Source: Schaalia odontolytica (lineage in GTDB: Bacteria; Actinomycetota; Actinomycetes; Actinomycetales; Actinomycetaceae). From it: a stretch of DNA of 64,000 bases. The notes beneath the pieces are model-generated. The model searched no databases. It was not told the origin of the DNA and saw only the letters and a program-made list of their open reading frames with translations. Below, piece by piece: positions 52,533 through 61,786 of the stretch (position 1 is its first letter; every line of letters begins with the position of its first letter). Made by a program: the position numbers and the translations under genes. The stretch spans positions 1,550,001-1,614,000 of the forward strand of contig NZ_CP102197.1 in assembly GCF_024584435.1 (NCBI RefSeq). The letters run 5' to 3'.

Positions 52533-53867
52533 TCAGTCGAGGGTGACGGTCAGGTGGTCGGGCCACGTGGCGATGTCACCGCGGTGGTGTTCTCCGTCGA
52601 AGTGGATGAGGTCCACGCCCCGATAGGCCAGGGCACGGGCTTCCTCGATGGTGGCCGCCCGGGCCACGACGTCAAGGACGCGCCCGCCCTTGTTGACCAG
52701 CGCGTACGTGGGCTCGAATCCGCAGCACCCGGCGGCCACGTCGGCGGGGTCATCCGTGATCTCCTCGGAGGTTCCCGCGTGGATGACGTGGACGCCATCG
52801 AGGGCCTCGGCCGCCTCGATGCCGGTGATCTCGTGTCCCGTGTCGGCCTGGCCGGGGTAGCCGCCCGAGGCCATGACGACGGTGACGGCAGCGTCGTCGC
52901 TCCAGACCGGGGCCGGGATCTTCGACAGGGTGCCCGTTGCGGCCGCGTGGAGGAGGGGGGCGAGCGGGGACTCGAGACGTTCGAGGACCGCCTGCGTCTC
53001 GGGGTCGCCGAAACGGACGTTGAATTCAACGACCCGGATGCCCCTGCTGGTCATCGCGAGGCCGCAGTAGAGAAGCCCTCGGAAGGGTGTGCCGCGGCGG
53101 GCCATCTCGGTGATGACGGGCTGCGCCACCTCGTCGACGATGCGCCGGGTGGCCTCCTCGGGCAGCCAGGGCAGGGGACTGTAGGCGCCCATGCCCCCCG
53201 TGTTGGGGCCCTCGTTGCCGTCACCCACTCGCTTAAAATCCTGGGCGGGCTGCAGCGGCACGACCGTCTCCCCGTCGGCGACGCAGAAGAGAGAAACTTC
53301 GGGTCCGTCCAGGTAGTCCTCGACAACGACCGCTCCCCCGTCCCGCGCGAGGCAGGCGCGCGCGTGGGCCGAGGCCTCCTCGCGGTCGGAGGTGACGACC
53401 ACGCCCTTGCCGGCGGCGAGCGCGTCGTCCTTGACGACATGAGGCGCGCCCAGCTCGTCGAAGGCCGCCGAGACCTCCTCCATCGTGGTGCACGTGAAAA
53501 AACGGGCCGTGGCCACGCCCGCGTCGGCCATGATCTCCTTGGCGAAAGACTTCGATGCCTCGAGCCGGGCGGCTCCCTTGGTGGGGCCAAACACCGGAAT
53601 CCCGTAGTCGAGGACTGCATCCGCGACCCCCGCCACCAGGGGCGCCTCGGGTCCGACGACCACGAGATCGACGTTCTCAGAGGTCGCGCGCCGCACGACG
53701 TCCCCGGGATCCAGCGGATCCATCGTCAGGGACCGTCCCAGCTGTTCAAGCGCGGGGTTACCCGCCTGGACGACGAGTGCGACGGGATGCTCGGGGGTGG
53801 ACGTTCGTACGAGTGCGCGGGCAATCGCGTGTTCGCGTCCCCCGTTACCAACGAGAAGAACCTTCAC
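52533..53867 (-). CDS. purD: Phosphoribosylamine-glycine ligase
   Basis: PurD (GAR synthetase) links phosphoribosylamine and glycine with ATP. The 444-residue ATP-grasp enzyme opens with VLLVGNGGREHAIA and contains GPTKGAARLEASKSFAKE, the ATP-binding HVVKDDALAAGKGVVV and VEFNVRFGDPETQ. The start is a GTG at 53867 after CTGGAG. It is the first gene of purD-purC-purS-purQ-purL; other pathway genes are not in the window. Confidence 0.97.
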   Translation of the reverse strand: MKVLLVGNGGREHAIARALVRTSTPEHPVALVVQAGNPALEQLGRSLTMDPLDPGDVVRRATSENVDLVVVGPEAPLVAGVADAVLDYGIPVFGPTKGAARLEASKSFAKEIMADAGVATARFFTCTTMEEVSAAFDELGAPHVVKDDALAAGKGVVVTSDREEASAHARACLARDGGAVVVEDYLDGPEVSLFCVADGETVVPLQPAQDFKRVGDGNEGPNTGGMGAYSPLPWLPEEATRRIVDEVAQPVITEMARRGTPFRGLLYCGLAMTSRGIRVVEFNVRFGDPETQAVLERLESPLAPLLHAAATGTLSKIPAPVWSDDAAVTVVMASGGYPGQADTGHEITGIEAAEALDGVHVIHAGTSEEITDDPADVAAGCCGFEPTYALVNKGGRVLDVVARAATIEEARALAYRGVDLIHFDGEHHRGDIATWPDHLTVTLD

Positions 53868-53957
53868 TACTCCAGCCTATCGGTGTTTGTGGCCTCTTCG
53901 GGCCGTCGGATCAGATTATGGCTACAACTCACAGCGCGGAGTCGAGCGGGCGCGGGC

Positions 53958-54950
53958 CTACCAGGCTCCGTTCGGGTTGCCGCTGCGCCGCTCGTCCTGC
54001 GCGTCGCGCCGGTCTTTGGACCGCTTCCCGTTCTGTTGCTGCAAGTCTTCACGACGCTGCTTCTGTTCCGCGGACTCGCCCTCGTAGGGGTCCTCGGTCG
54101 GGCTGGGACTGGGGCTGGGGTTAGCCTCGCCCTCCTGCCCCGCCTGGTCTTGCTCGCTCTTATCCTCGCCGTCCGATCCGTTCTCACCTTCGGACTGTTC
54201 CTCGGCCTTCTGCTTCTTGTCCTCGACGCGCGACTTGTTCTTATCGGCGGGGTTGTCCGACTCTCCCCCCGACTGCTGGTCGTTGCCCGACTGCTGGTTG
54301 TCGCCGGACTGCCCCTGACCGCCGGACTGACCCTGATCACCGGACTGACCCGAGCTGGAGACGCTCTGGCACGGGGAGATGAGGTCCTCGGCCTCCTGGT
54401 AGGTCGCGGCGGCGTCGGAGAATGAGCCCGCCGCGGCGAGCGCGTCCCCCTGAATCTCGATGCCGATGGCAAGGTTGACCCGCACCTGGCACTCGTAGGA
54501 GAAGGCCTCCAGGCGCCCCGGCTGGACCTCGGTGGCCTTGGGGACGAGGTCGAAGGCGGTGCGCAGCTCGGCGATGCCGTCCTCGATGCGTTCCTCGCGC
54601 AGCAGGGTCGTGCCCAGGTTGTAGTGCGCGACCCACTGTTCCACGCCGAAGCCGGTCCATGCGATCTGTCCGTTGTATCCGGCTTCGGCGGCGTCGTAGC
54701 GCTGCGCCCTCCACTGCCCCAGGGAGGAACGCGACCACAGGGTCATGCCGATCAGGTAGGCGGAGAGCGCGACCACGATGACGAGAACCGGGAGGGAGTA
54801 CCACAGGGGGCGAAGCGCCCGGGAGGATCGCTTGGGCTTGCCGGACGAGGCGGAGGTGGCCGTCGCGCGGACCGAGGGATCGACCGGGTTCTCTTGGGGA
54901 GCCCCGAAAGGAACGAGGTCCTCTTCGGGCAGGGAGTTCTCAGATCGCAT
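53958..54950 (-). CDS. TPR-containing membrane protein of a VWA operon
   Basis: The 330-residue protein has a cytoplasmic N-terminus, one membrane helix (about 50-70) and an exterior TPR-like region (about 80-195: YDAAEAGYNGQIAW, VAHYNLGTTLLREERIEDGI, then GSFSDAAATYQEAEDL). A long hydrophilic tail contains GQSGDQGQSGGQGQSG-type repeats, many Glu/Lys and NPSPSPSP. It resembles BatE-type partners of von Willebrand factor A proteins. Its start overlaps the upstream VWA gene by 11 bases. It is the last gene of the operon. Confidence 0.82.
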   Translation of the reverse strand: MRSENSLPEEDLVPFGAPQENPVDPSVRATATSASSGKPKRSSRALRPLWYSLPVLVIVVALSAYLIGMTLWSRSSLGQWRAQRYDAAEAGYNGQIAWTGFGVEQWVAHYNLGTTLLREERIEDGIAELRTAFDLVPKATEVQPGRLEAFSYECQVRVNLAIGIEIQGDALAAAGSFSDAAATYQEAEDLISPCQSVSSSGQSGDQGQSGGQGQSGDNQQSGNDQQSGGESDNPADKNKSRVEDKKQKAEEQSEGENGSDGEDKSEQDQAGQEGEANPSPSPSPTEDPYEGESAEQKQRREDLQQQNGKRSKDRRDAQDERRSGNPNGAW

Positions 54951-55974
54951 GGGAGTTCCTCAGCTGTTGGGCGCGACGCGCCAGGGTTGCACCCTCCCAG
55001 GCGAGGAGTGCCCCGAGGATGAGCGCGAATGGCCAGATGATGTATCGGTAGGTGGATTGGAGGTTGCGCGTCTCGGAGATGGAGCTAGCTCCCTCGAGAA
55101 CGGATCGCGCGTGGGACTCGATGGCCGACTTGTCCGGCGAGTGCACGTAGTCCAGGCCGATGCGCGAGGCGACCGCCTTGAGCGCGGCTTCGTCGATCTT
55201 GGAGATGGCCACCGGATTGCCGGGCTGGGAGGTGTCGCGGATGTATTCCGGCTCGCCGCCGCTCTGGGAGCCTTCGCTGCGCAGTCGCAACACCTTCATG
55301 GGGCCGCCCTCCGGCGTCCCGTAGCCGAGGATGAGGCCCCCGTCCACGTATTGCTTCACCTGGTCCCAGTCGCTTTCGTCCCCCGCCGGGGCGCTCGACC
55401 AGTGGTCCTGGTTGGACGTCTCGCCATCGGAGAAGACGAAGACGGCTCGAAGATTCTGGGGGTGACGTTCCTTGTTCTTGGCCAGCAGAGCCGCCAAGTC
55501 CTTCGCGGGCCGGTTCACCGACGAGCCCTGCGAGGAGCTGGACAGCTCACGGTCGAAGCTATCCATGTAGGCCTGGACGGCGGAGGCGTCGGTCGTGAGC
55601 GGCATGTCCGTGTGCGCGTTGGAATCCCAGGACACGATGGAGAAACGTGATCCGGTCAGGACGCTCATGAGGATCGCGACGTCATTGCGGACGCCATCGA
55701 TGCGCGGCTTGGTGCCGTCCCAGTCCTCGGCCGCCATCGAACCGGTGCGGTCGATGACGAAGTACACCTCCAGGCTGGAGGTCACCTCCTCGGCTTCGCC
55801 GGGAATGGAGGGACCGGCGCCCATGACGACGACGACCGCGAGAATCATTGACCGCCGGAGGATGTCGATAAAGCTGCGACGCGTGGCTCTCCTGGCGGTG
55901 AGAAAGACGAGGGCGGCGCCGAGGAGGACGATGAGGACAAGAAGGACCAGGTTCACTGCGGGGCGAAAAACCAT
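54940..55974 (-). CDS. VWA domain-containing membrane protein
   Basis: The 344-residue protein has two N-terminal hydrophobic segments (about 8-24 and 38-56), an exterior von Willebrand A domain (about 65-260) with MIDAS residues in VIDRTGSMAAED and the downstream VFSDGETSNQ, and a C-terminal membrane helix. The second MIDAS position is Thr instead of Ser (DRTGS), which is tolerated. It begins one base after the previous VWA gene ends. Such BatA/BatB-like pairs are thought to act with a MoxR AAA+ ATPase in envelope complex maturation. Confidence 0.88.
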   Translation of the reverse strand: MVFRPAVNLVLLVLIVLLGAALVFLTARRATRRSFIDILRRSMILAVVVVMGAGPSIPGEAEEVTSSLEVYFVIDRTGSMAAEDWDGTKPRIDGVRNDVAILMSVLTGSRFSIVSWDSNAHTDMPLTTDASAVQAYMDSFDRELSSSSQGSSVNRPAKDLAALLAKNKERHPQNLRAVFVFSDGETSNQDHWSSAPAGDESDWDQVKQYVDGGLILGYGTPEGGPMKVLRLRSEGSQSGGEPEYIRDTSQPGNPVAISKIDEAALKAVASRIGLDYVHSPDKSAIESHARSVLEGASSISETRNLQSTYRYIIWPFALILGALLAWEGATLARRAQQLRNSHAI

Positions 55975-55975
55975 G

Positions 55976-56995
55976 TCATAGCCTCCCGAGGGCGAGCATG
56001 CCGAACAGGGAGAGAACCCCGACGATGGTCCAGCCGAGGGCGGCGCCGGGGCGGTCCGTCTCCACCATCTTCCCGGCCTTCTCGAGGTCCTGCTTCTGTT
56101 CGGACTCGATCTGCTTGACGACCTCGTCAACGGCTGACGGTGAGGAGGCGTCGTAGAAGTCGCCACCGGTCGACCTGACCTGGTCTCGCAGCTCGTAGGC
56201 CTCCGACGTCATCGCGTACTCCGAGCCGGGGTACAGGGCGGACACCGTCACCTTCTGGCTCTTCGCGAACTCGATGGCCTCGGCGAGGTCGTAGATGCCC
56301 TGCCCGTAGACCTCGTTGTCGGTCGCCAGGAGGATCGTGCGGGAACGCTCCTTGTCGGTGTGATCGAAGCCCAGGACGCACGAGGCTAAGCCGTCGCCCA
56401 CAAGGGAGGCCTTTTCCTCGTCGTCGTCGGGGAGGAGCGGACGCAGGTACTTCTCGAGCGTGGGAGTCACGCTAATGCGCCCCCCGTAGATGGAGAGCCC
56501 TCCGTCGATGGTGTCGGCCATCTCCGTCAAGACGTCGTCGGCCATCTCGTAGTCGTCCGTCAGTGGGAACATCGTCATCGAGTATGCGTTCCACAGCTGC
56601 AGGGAGATCCGCTCGCCCTCGAAGCGGGAGATGATCTTCTTGAAGGATTCCCCGATCTTTGAGTCGTAGGGAAGCATGGAGCCCGAGGCGTCCAGGCAGA
56701 TCACGATGTCTCGGCTCGAAGACTTCTCGTGCTTGACGTAGCGGTCCACGGGGGCGCCCGCGGACACCGAGGCCGCGATAACCGCGATGAGGAAGCAGAC
56801 GATCGCCATCGCGAGGGAGGAGCGCGTACGCCGCACGAGGGCCTGGTACTTGGGCAGGCCCCGCACGTAGCCGGTGTTGGCGACCCAGCCTTTCTCGCCC
56901 GCGCGCTGTCCGGCGCGGCGGGCGAGGAACCAGCCGGCGCAGGTCGCGGCGAGCACGACGCCGAGGACGACGAAGATAAGCCAGGTGAATCTCAT
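55976..56995 (-). CDS. VWA domain-containing membrane protein
   Basis: The 339-residue protein has an N-terminal helix (about 3-23), a second helix (about 58-78) and a VWA domain from about residue 90 with the canonical MIDAS DASGSM in IVICLDASGSMLPYD, plus LLATDNEVYGQG. A C-terminal helix ends the protein. The ATG at 56995 overlaps the preceding stop (ATGA). Long upstream readings in this frame would overlap the preceding gene entirely and are rejected. Confidence 0.88.
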   Translation of the reverse strand: MRFTWLIFVVLGVVLAATCAGWFLARRAGQRAGEKGWVANTGYVRGLPKYQALVRRTRSSLAMAIVCFLIAVIAASVSAGAPVDRYVKHEKSSSRDIVICLDASGSMLPYDSKIGESFKKIISRFEGERISLQLWNAYSMTMFPLTDDYEMADDVLTEMADTIDGGLSIYGGRISVTPTLEKYLRPLLPDDDEEKASLVGDGLASCVLGFDHTDKERSRTILLATDNEVYGQGIYDLAEAIEFAKSQKVTVSALYPGSEYAMTSEAYELRDQVRSTGGDFYDASSPSAVDEVVKQIESEQKQDLEKAGKMVETDRPGAALGWTIVGVLSLFGMLALGRL

Positions 56996-57504
56996 GCGTC
57001 TACCGCCTGCGAGGCGAGGATCAGGATGTCGGTGCCCCCCGCCCCCTGTGCGCCGGTGGGCAGGGAGGGTCCCCCGGTGGCGCCGTCGGCGCGTTCGCCG
57101 ACGAAGCTGGGCGTCTCGCAGGCCTCCAGGACGTGGGCCAGCTGGGGCCAGGTGGGGATGAGGGCACGGATCTCCGCGACGGTGGCCACCTCGAGGTCGC
57201 GGCCGGAGCGCTCGGTGCCGAGGGCACGCATGAGGCCGGCCACCGCCAGGTGCGTTCCGCGCTCGTCGAGTTCGCCGCAGGCGCGGCGCTGGGCGATCTG
57301 GTTGACGTAGTCGTGGTACCGGGCACGCCTGGCCTGGGAGATGGTCTGCAGGTGAGCGACGCTGCCCTCGCGCGAGTGCCACCAGGCCCACAGGCTGTAC
57401 GCCACCCAGCCGAGGAGGGCGAGGAGCAGTGCGACCCCCAGGACCCACATCCAGTGCGGGTATATGACGGGTTCTCGGAGGCTCTCAATGAGGTTGCCGG
57501 ACAT
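56992..57504 (-). CDS. Single-pass membrane protein of the VWA operon
   Basis: The 170-residue protein has one membrane helix (about 18-42: MWVLGVALLLALLGWVAYSL) and a cytoplasmic helical region. It occupies the position between DUF58 and VWA genes usually held by a small accessory membrane protein in MoxR operons. Its function is unknown. It overlaps the next gene by 4 bases. Upstream, instead of the DUF58 gene, comes the fimbrial sortase gene, ending 237 bases away. Confidence 0.82.
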   Translation of the reverse strand: MSGNLIESLREPVIYPHWMWVLGVALLLALLGWVAYSLWAWWHSREGSVAHLQTISQARRARYHDYVNQIAQRRACGELDERGTHLAVAGLMRALGTERSGRDLEVATVAEIRALIPTWPQLAHVLEACETPSFVGERADGATGGPSLPTGAQGAGGTDILILASQAVDA

Positions 57505-57741
57505 TGCCGTGCCTTTCGCCTGGGCGCGGGAGCGGGACGGTTCGGGCGCGATCGGTGCGAGGCACCGCCGTCGCTCGTCGTGTCATTGCACCCCTCTTCC
57601 CCGTCGCCATCGGGGCGTCGGCTTCGACCGTGCATGTTGCGGTCACGCCGACGCCGCGTTCACCTGATTGTGCCACGCCGGGCGCGATAGTGCTAATGCC
57701 CGGTTCTGCTTCGCCCTGCGGAGCGAGCGCCGCCACGGGGC

Positions 57742-58752
57742 CTAATCGGCGACATTTTCTCTCATTTGTTCAGCGTTTGGGCGCTTCTTGGGGCGCGGCG
57801 GGTAGCCGGATCGCCAGATGTACAGACCGATCAGTGAGACTCCCCCCAGGAGGCCGAGCGCCCACCAGGGGAAGCCGGGGACGTCGGGGGTGGCACCCGC
57901 AGCATCGATGTCGTGCTGCGGCGTGGGGTAGACGCGCTCCCCGGTGACGAGGATGCGGTGCGTGTTGATGCCCAGGGGGGTACACGTCACGAGCGTGGCG
58001 AGGTCTCGGCCGGGTTCGGAGCGCAGGGCCTCGGTCTCCTCGGGATTGACGACCTTCTTGTCGAAGACCCGGTAGGTGAGAACCTCCCCGAACACCTCGA
58101 AGGTGAAGGTGTCCCCGACCTGTACCTTGTCGAGGTCGGTGAACATGCGCGCCTCGGCCAGCCCACGGTGTCCGGTGACGACGGTGCGCTGTCCCTGCCC
58201 GCCGACGGGAAGCGACGTTCCCTCCAGGTGTCCGAGGCCGCGCAGGAGCGTCTCATCGTCGGTCCCGTGGTAGATGGGCAGGTCGATGTCGGCGGCAGGG
58301 ACCTTGAGTCGGCCCATGAGCCCGGAGCCGTCGGCGGTGAGAATCGCGTTGTAGTCCAGGCTCGCGTCCCCGCTTGTTCCGTCGCCGGTGGGCACGTTCG
58401 AGTTGGCCTGGAGAACGGCCCCCGAGCTCAGGGCGTCGTTGTAGCGGTGGGCGAGGGCGAGCTGCTCCGCGGCGGAGGGATCGGCCCTACTCACGGAGTC
58501 CTCGTACTGGGCGATGATCTGGGATTGGTTGTATTGAACGATCCACGCCGAGATCGACGGGTAGAGGAAGAGGAGCATTCCCGCTAGGGCGAGGAGGGAG
58601 GGAATCAGGGAGATCAGGGAGAACCTCCACCGGCGCGCGTCGCGAGGGGCGGTCGGGGAGGCACTCGGCGTTGCCTGTGCGGCGTCGGGAGCGGCAGTCA
58701 TAGCGCGCGTGCGCCGGGGGACCCGCCTCGCGGGTCCCCCGGGGCCCGTCAT
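57742..58752 (-). CDS. Class C (pilus-assembly) sortase
   Basis: This 336-residue transpeptidase polymerises pilins by joining a sorting-motif Thr to a pilin Lys. It has an N-terminal membrane helix (about 48-70), a lid region with SRADPS, the catalytic His in VVTGHRGLAEA, Cys in TLVTCTPLGIN and Arg in HRILVTGERV, and a C-terminal membrane helix (about 292-312), the two-anchor layout of class C. The ATG at 58752 overlaps the stop of the tip-pilin gene (ATGA). An internal ATG at 58701 is an alternative start. Confidence 0.95.
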   Translation of the reverse strand: MTGPGGPARRVPRRTRAMTAAPDAAQATPSASPTAPRDARRWRFSLISLIPSLLALAGMLLFLYPSISAWIVQYNQSQIIAQYEDSVSRADPSAAEQLALAHRYNDALSSGAVLQANSNVPTGDGTSGDASLDYNAILTADGSGLMGRLKVPAADIDLPIYHGTDDETLLRGLGHLEGTSLPVGGQGQRTVVTGHRGLAEARMFTDLDKVQVGDTFTFEVFGEVLTYRVFDKKVVNPEETEALRSEPGRDLATLVTCTPLGINTHRILVTGERVYPTPQHDIDAAGATPDVPGFPWWALGLLGGVSLIGLYIWRSGYPPRPKKRPNAEQMRENVAD

Positions 58753-61631
58753 GCCGTGCGGGCCTTGCGGCGCCTGATGCCTGCGGCCGCGCCGGTGGCG
58801 CCCAGACCGGCGATGATGCCGCCGATCACGTAGGCGTCAGCGCCGAATCCACCGGTGAGCGGGATGGCGGGCACGTCCTGCTTGTCGTTGGTGATGGGCG
58901 CGAAGGCGAAGTCGAGCGCGTCCTTGCCGATGGTGAAGGGGCGCGGCGTCGCATCGAGGCGATACCCGGCGGGGGCCTTCTTCTCCGTCAGAGCGTAGGC
59001 GGTGTCGCTCCACGGCAGGCCCGTCACCGCGAAGGAACCTGCGGCAGGGTCGGAGTCGTAGTAGGTCGCGCCCGCCGGCTTGGGGCACTGGGCGGCCGAC
59101 GCGGCCTTGCAGTCCGTGATGGTCACGGCGCCCGGCAGCGCACCACCGCTGATGGTCCATTCCGAACCCTCCAGGGCCGTGGCCGTGTTCGACGCGTCCA
59201 CCTTCTTCCAGGTGAGTGACCCGGTCTTGCGTTCGTTGACGATGGCCGCCCTCAGGGTCGCCTCCAGGGACGCGGGGGCGATCTGCGGGAAGGCCTGGGC
59301 CTGCGGGTTCAGCTGGTAGCCGGCGGGGGCACTGGCCTCGCGCACGGAGTAGGTCCCCCACTTGAGGTCCTTGATCGCGAAGGATCCGGGAGTCGGGTCC
59401 TGGTCCTTGTAGGGCTGGGCGGGGCAGGGCCCTGCGGTGCAGTCCTCGACCGTGGTGTTGCGGGGCACGCCGGGCCCGGTGAGGGTCCAGGTGGTGCCCG
59501 CCAGGGGCGTGACCCCGTCGGAGTCGACCTTGTTCCAGGTCAGCGATCCGGGCTTGGCCGTGTTCGTGATCGTGCACAGGACGCGGTCGGTGCCTCGCAC
59601 GGTCAGCTGCGCCTTCCCGTCCGTCGTGGCACCGCTGAGGGACGAGGAGTAGTTCTCACCCACGGTTCCGGGGGCCTGCTCGCAGCTCCACTGGCCCATC
59701 TCATACCCCGCGCCGCCGGGGTTGGTGGTGGCCTCGGAGAGGTCGTTGCGACCGGTGCGCACGACGGTGGGGCCACCCGTGGTTCCGTTGCCCGTCGCGG
59801 TGTAGGCGCCCGCACCGCCGGTGAGGGTCCACTGGTCGGCGGCGAGGCCCTGAACCTCGGAGGTGGAGTACTTGTTGTCGACGTTCTTGACCAGCTGCAG
59901 GGTCGGCACGCGCACGGCGACGCGGTAGTCCTCGACCTCGCCGGTTGCTGTGCCGCCGGTGGGCTTCTGGCCGTTTCCGTTGTTGTCGGCGGTGATGCGC
60001 AGTCGCATGTAGGTGGCGCTGCTTCCATCCTCGCCGTCGACGGAGCGGACGACGTCGGAGGGCACCGTCCACGCCAGGGCGGCCTTGCCGGCGGTAGAGC
60101 AAGGAACCTCGTTGGACTTCTCGCCGTCGTCGAAGCTGCCGTTGCGGTTCCAGTCGATCCATCCGGCGACCTTCCCGTTGCCCTCACACGTGACGTCCAG
60201 GTTGTAGGTGGCGCCGGGCTGCGTGCGGATCCCGTCGGCGGGCAGGGTGACGGAGTCTTCGTCGCTCGGCTCTCCGACCTTGTCGTCGCCCAAGGCGTCC
60301 GCGCTGAAGGGCTGGGTGTGCTCTGCGTCGATGAGCGCGCCGAGGCGCGGGGAGCCCTTCTCCATGTACATCTCGGCCTGCGGGGAGACCTTGAACAGGT
60401 CGGTGGTTGAGCGCACCTCGCCCCCGCGCCACGACGGCTGGAAGAGGGAGGAAGCGACGCCGTAGGACTCGGGCGCGTCGCCGTAGTCGGTGGCGACCAC
60501 CAGGCCGAGGGCGACGGCGGAGTAGCCCGCGCCCTGCATCGTGATGGTGGCGGAGGTGGCGCCCTCCATGAACATGACGGCGTCGGGGCCGCCGTAGCCG
60601 TTCGGGTTCTTGTAGCTACCGCCCGACTGGTAGACGCACTCGTCGTCCGAGGGCATGAGGCGCAGGGTGCGCGAGCCGCCCGAGAGGATGCCGTCGGTGG
60701 TGACCTGCTTACCGGTGACCTTGCTGATGCAGGCGCGCGAGCGGATGGTGTCCAGGACCCTCCAGCGCGGAGGCTTGTTGCCGGCGGTCTTCTTCACGGT
60801 GGCCTGGACCCACTCGTCCTGCCGGTCGCTGGTGGCCCAGCTCTTGATGTCGAAGCGCCTGGAGGATGCCTCGGCGTCGGCGAAGACCAGGCCCTGGATT
60901 GGCACGTTCGTGATGGAGCCGTCCTTGCCGTATATCTCGGCCTTGCAGCTGTAGTCCACGCTCACCCGGGCGTTGTAGCCCGTGGGTCGGTGGTCGGTGC
61001 TCTCATCCCATTTCTTGCCGTCCCAGGCGTTGCCGCCGTTGTAGGCGTAGCCGTTGGCCAGGCCGATCACCATCTGGTTCTTGTTGACGTAGTCCTGGGG
61101 GTATGTGAGCCCTGAGTGCCACACCTCTGAGCCGTCGCTCCACGAGCCGGGGCCTCCGACGTTGTAGAGGTTGTCGAGGGCGTCGCCCGCCCAGGCGCCG
61201 GGGATGGTGGCCACGAGAGGCCCCTCGGTCTGCTGCTTGGGGGTGCCGGGCGCGGGGGTGTCGTGGGTGAGGTTGGACAGGGTGCAGGTGGTCACCAGGG
61301 AGCCCGCGTCACCGAGGTCGCGGTGGTTGACGAAGTCCTTGGGTCCCTCCCCCACGCCCAGGACGGGGACGTTGGGCTTGTCTTTGCCCTTGAAGTCCTT
61401 GTCGTAGTCGGCCCACTGGAGCCACTGGATGGAGTCCTTGAAGCGTCCGGAGCCTCCCGTGGCGAAGGTCGCGGGGAGCGACCCGCTGGGGACTCCCTCG
61501 GCCGCAGCCTGGGCAGGCTGGGCCGCGTTGGGCAGGATCGGCGCGGAACAGACGGCCGCGCAGACCGCGACCGCGACCGCGAAGCGTGAGAACCGCGTGG
61601 CGCGGCGCTGTGTTCGGGCGTGCTGGGTCAC
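58749..61631 (-). CDS. Large fimbrial tip/adhesive pilin with IPLTGG sorting signal
   Basis: The 960-residue protein has a signal peptide (cleavage near QPAQAAAEG), an N-terminal adhesin-like domain of about 380 residues with several cysteines, a GEVEDYRV domain (about residues 460-610), and two SpaA/prealbumin-like domains each opening GSLTW(N/K)KVD and carrying E-box-like YSVREASAPAGY and YALTEKKAPAGY. It ends with IPLTGG, a membrane helix and RRRKARTA. It is most like the tip subunits of Actinomyces fimbriae. The GTG start follows GGAG. It lies downstream of the shaft gene and is coupled to the sortase. Confidence 0.9.
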   Translation of the reverse strand: MTQHARTQRRATRFSRFAVAVAVCAAVCSAPILPNAAQPAQAAAEGVPSGSLPATFATGGSGRFKDSIQWLQWADYDKDFKGKDKPNVPVLGVGEGPKDFVNHRDLGDAGSLVTTCTLSNLTHDTPAPGTPKQQTEGPLVATIPGAWAGDALDNLYNVGGPGSWSDGSEVWHSGLTYPQDYVNKNQMVIGLANGYAYNGGNAWDGKKWDESTDHRPTGYNARVSVDYSCKAEIYGKDGSITNVPIQGLVFADAEASSRRFDIKSWATSDRQDEWVQATVKKTAGNKPPRWRVLDTIRSRACISKVTGKQVTTDGILSGGSRTLRLMPSDDECVYQSGGSYKNPNGYGGPDAVMFMEGATSATITMQGAGYSAVALGLVVATDYGDAPESYGVASSLFQPSWRGGEVRSTTDLFKVSPQAEMYMEKGSPRLGALIDAEHTQPFSADALGDDKVGEPSDEDSVTLPADGIRTQPGATYNLDVTCEGNGKVAGWIDWNRNGSFDDGEKSNEVPCSTAGKAALAWTVPSDVVRSVDGEDGSSATYMRLRITADNNGNGQKPTGGTATGEVEDYRVAVRVPTLQLVKNVDNKYSTSEVQGLAADQWTLTGGAGAYTATGNGTTGGPTVVRTGRNDLSEATTNPGGAGYEMGQWSCEQAPGTVGENYSSSLSGATTDGKAQLTVRGTDRVLCTITNTAKPGSLTWNKVDSDGVTPLAGTTWTLTGPGVPRNTTVEDCTAGPCPAQPYKDQDPTPGSFAIKDLKWGTYSVREASAPAGYQLNPQAQAFPQIAPASLEATLRAAIVNERKTGSLTWKKVDASNTATALEGSEWTISGGALPGAVTITDCKAASAAQCPKPAGATYYDSDPAAGSFAVTGLPWSDTAYALTEKKAPAGYRLDATPRPFTIGKDALDFAFAPITNDKQDVPAIPLTGGFGADAYVIGGIIAGLGATGAAAGIRRRKARTA

Positions 61632-61694
61632 TTCAACTCCAATGATTAGTTCGACGTAAATCGTTTTCGCACAAGTGTTGATTGGGACGTGCCA

Positions 61695-61740
61695 CGGGTC
61701 GGCGCGGCGGGAGAGCCGTTCTCCCGGCCGCGCCGACCCG
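61695..61740 (-). terminator. Large stem-loop between shaft and tip pilin genes
   Basis: CGGGTCGGCGCGGC pairs perfectly with GCCGCGCCGACCCG (14 bp) and encloses a second GGGAG/CTCCC stem. It lies 46 bases after the shaft stop. No U-run follows, so it may be a partial terminator or a 3' stabiliser that keeps shaft mRNA above tip mRNA. Confidence 0.7.
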
Positions 61741-61786
61741 CGCGGGCTCGGAGTTCAGCGGAAGGATCCGCCGATACACCGGAGCA

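Noticed and set aside
52455..54425. Plus-strand open frame of about 650 codons opposite purD and the TPR gene
   Set aside because: It is an antisense shadow; purD on the other strand is certain.
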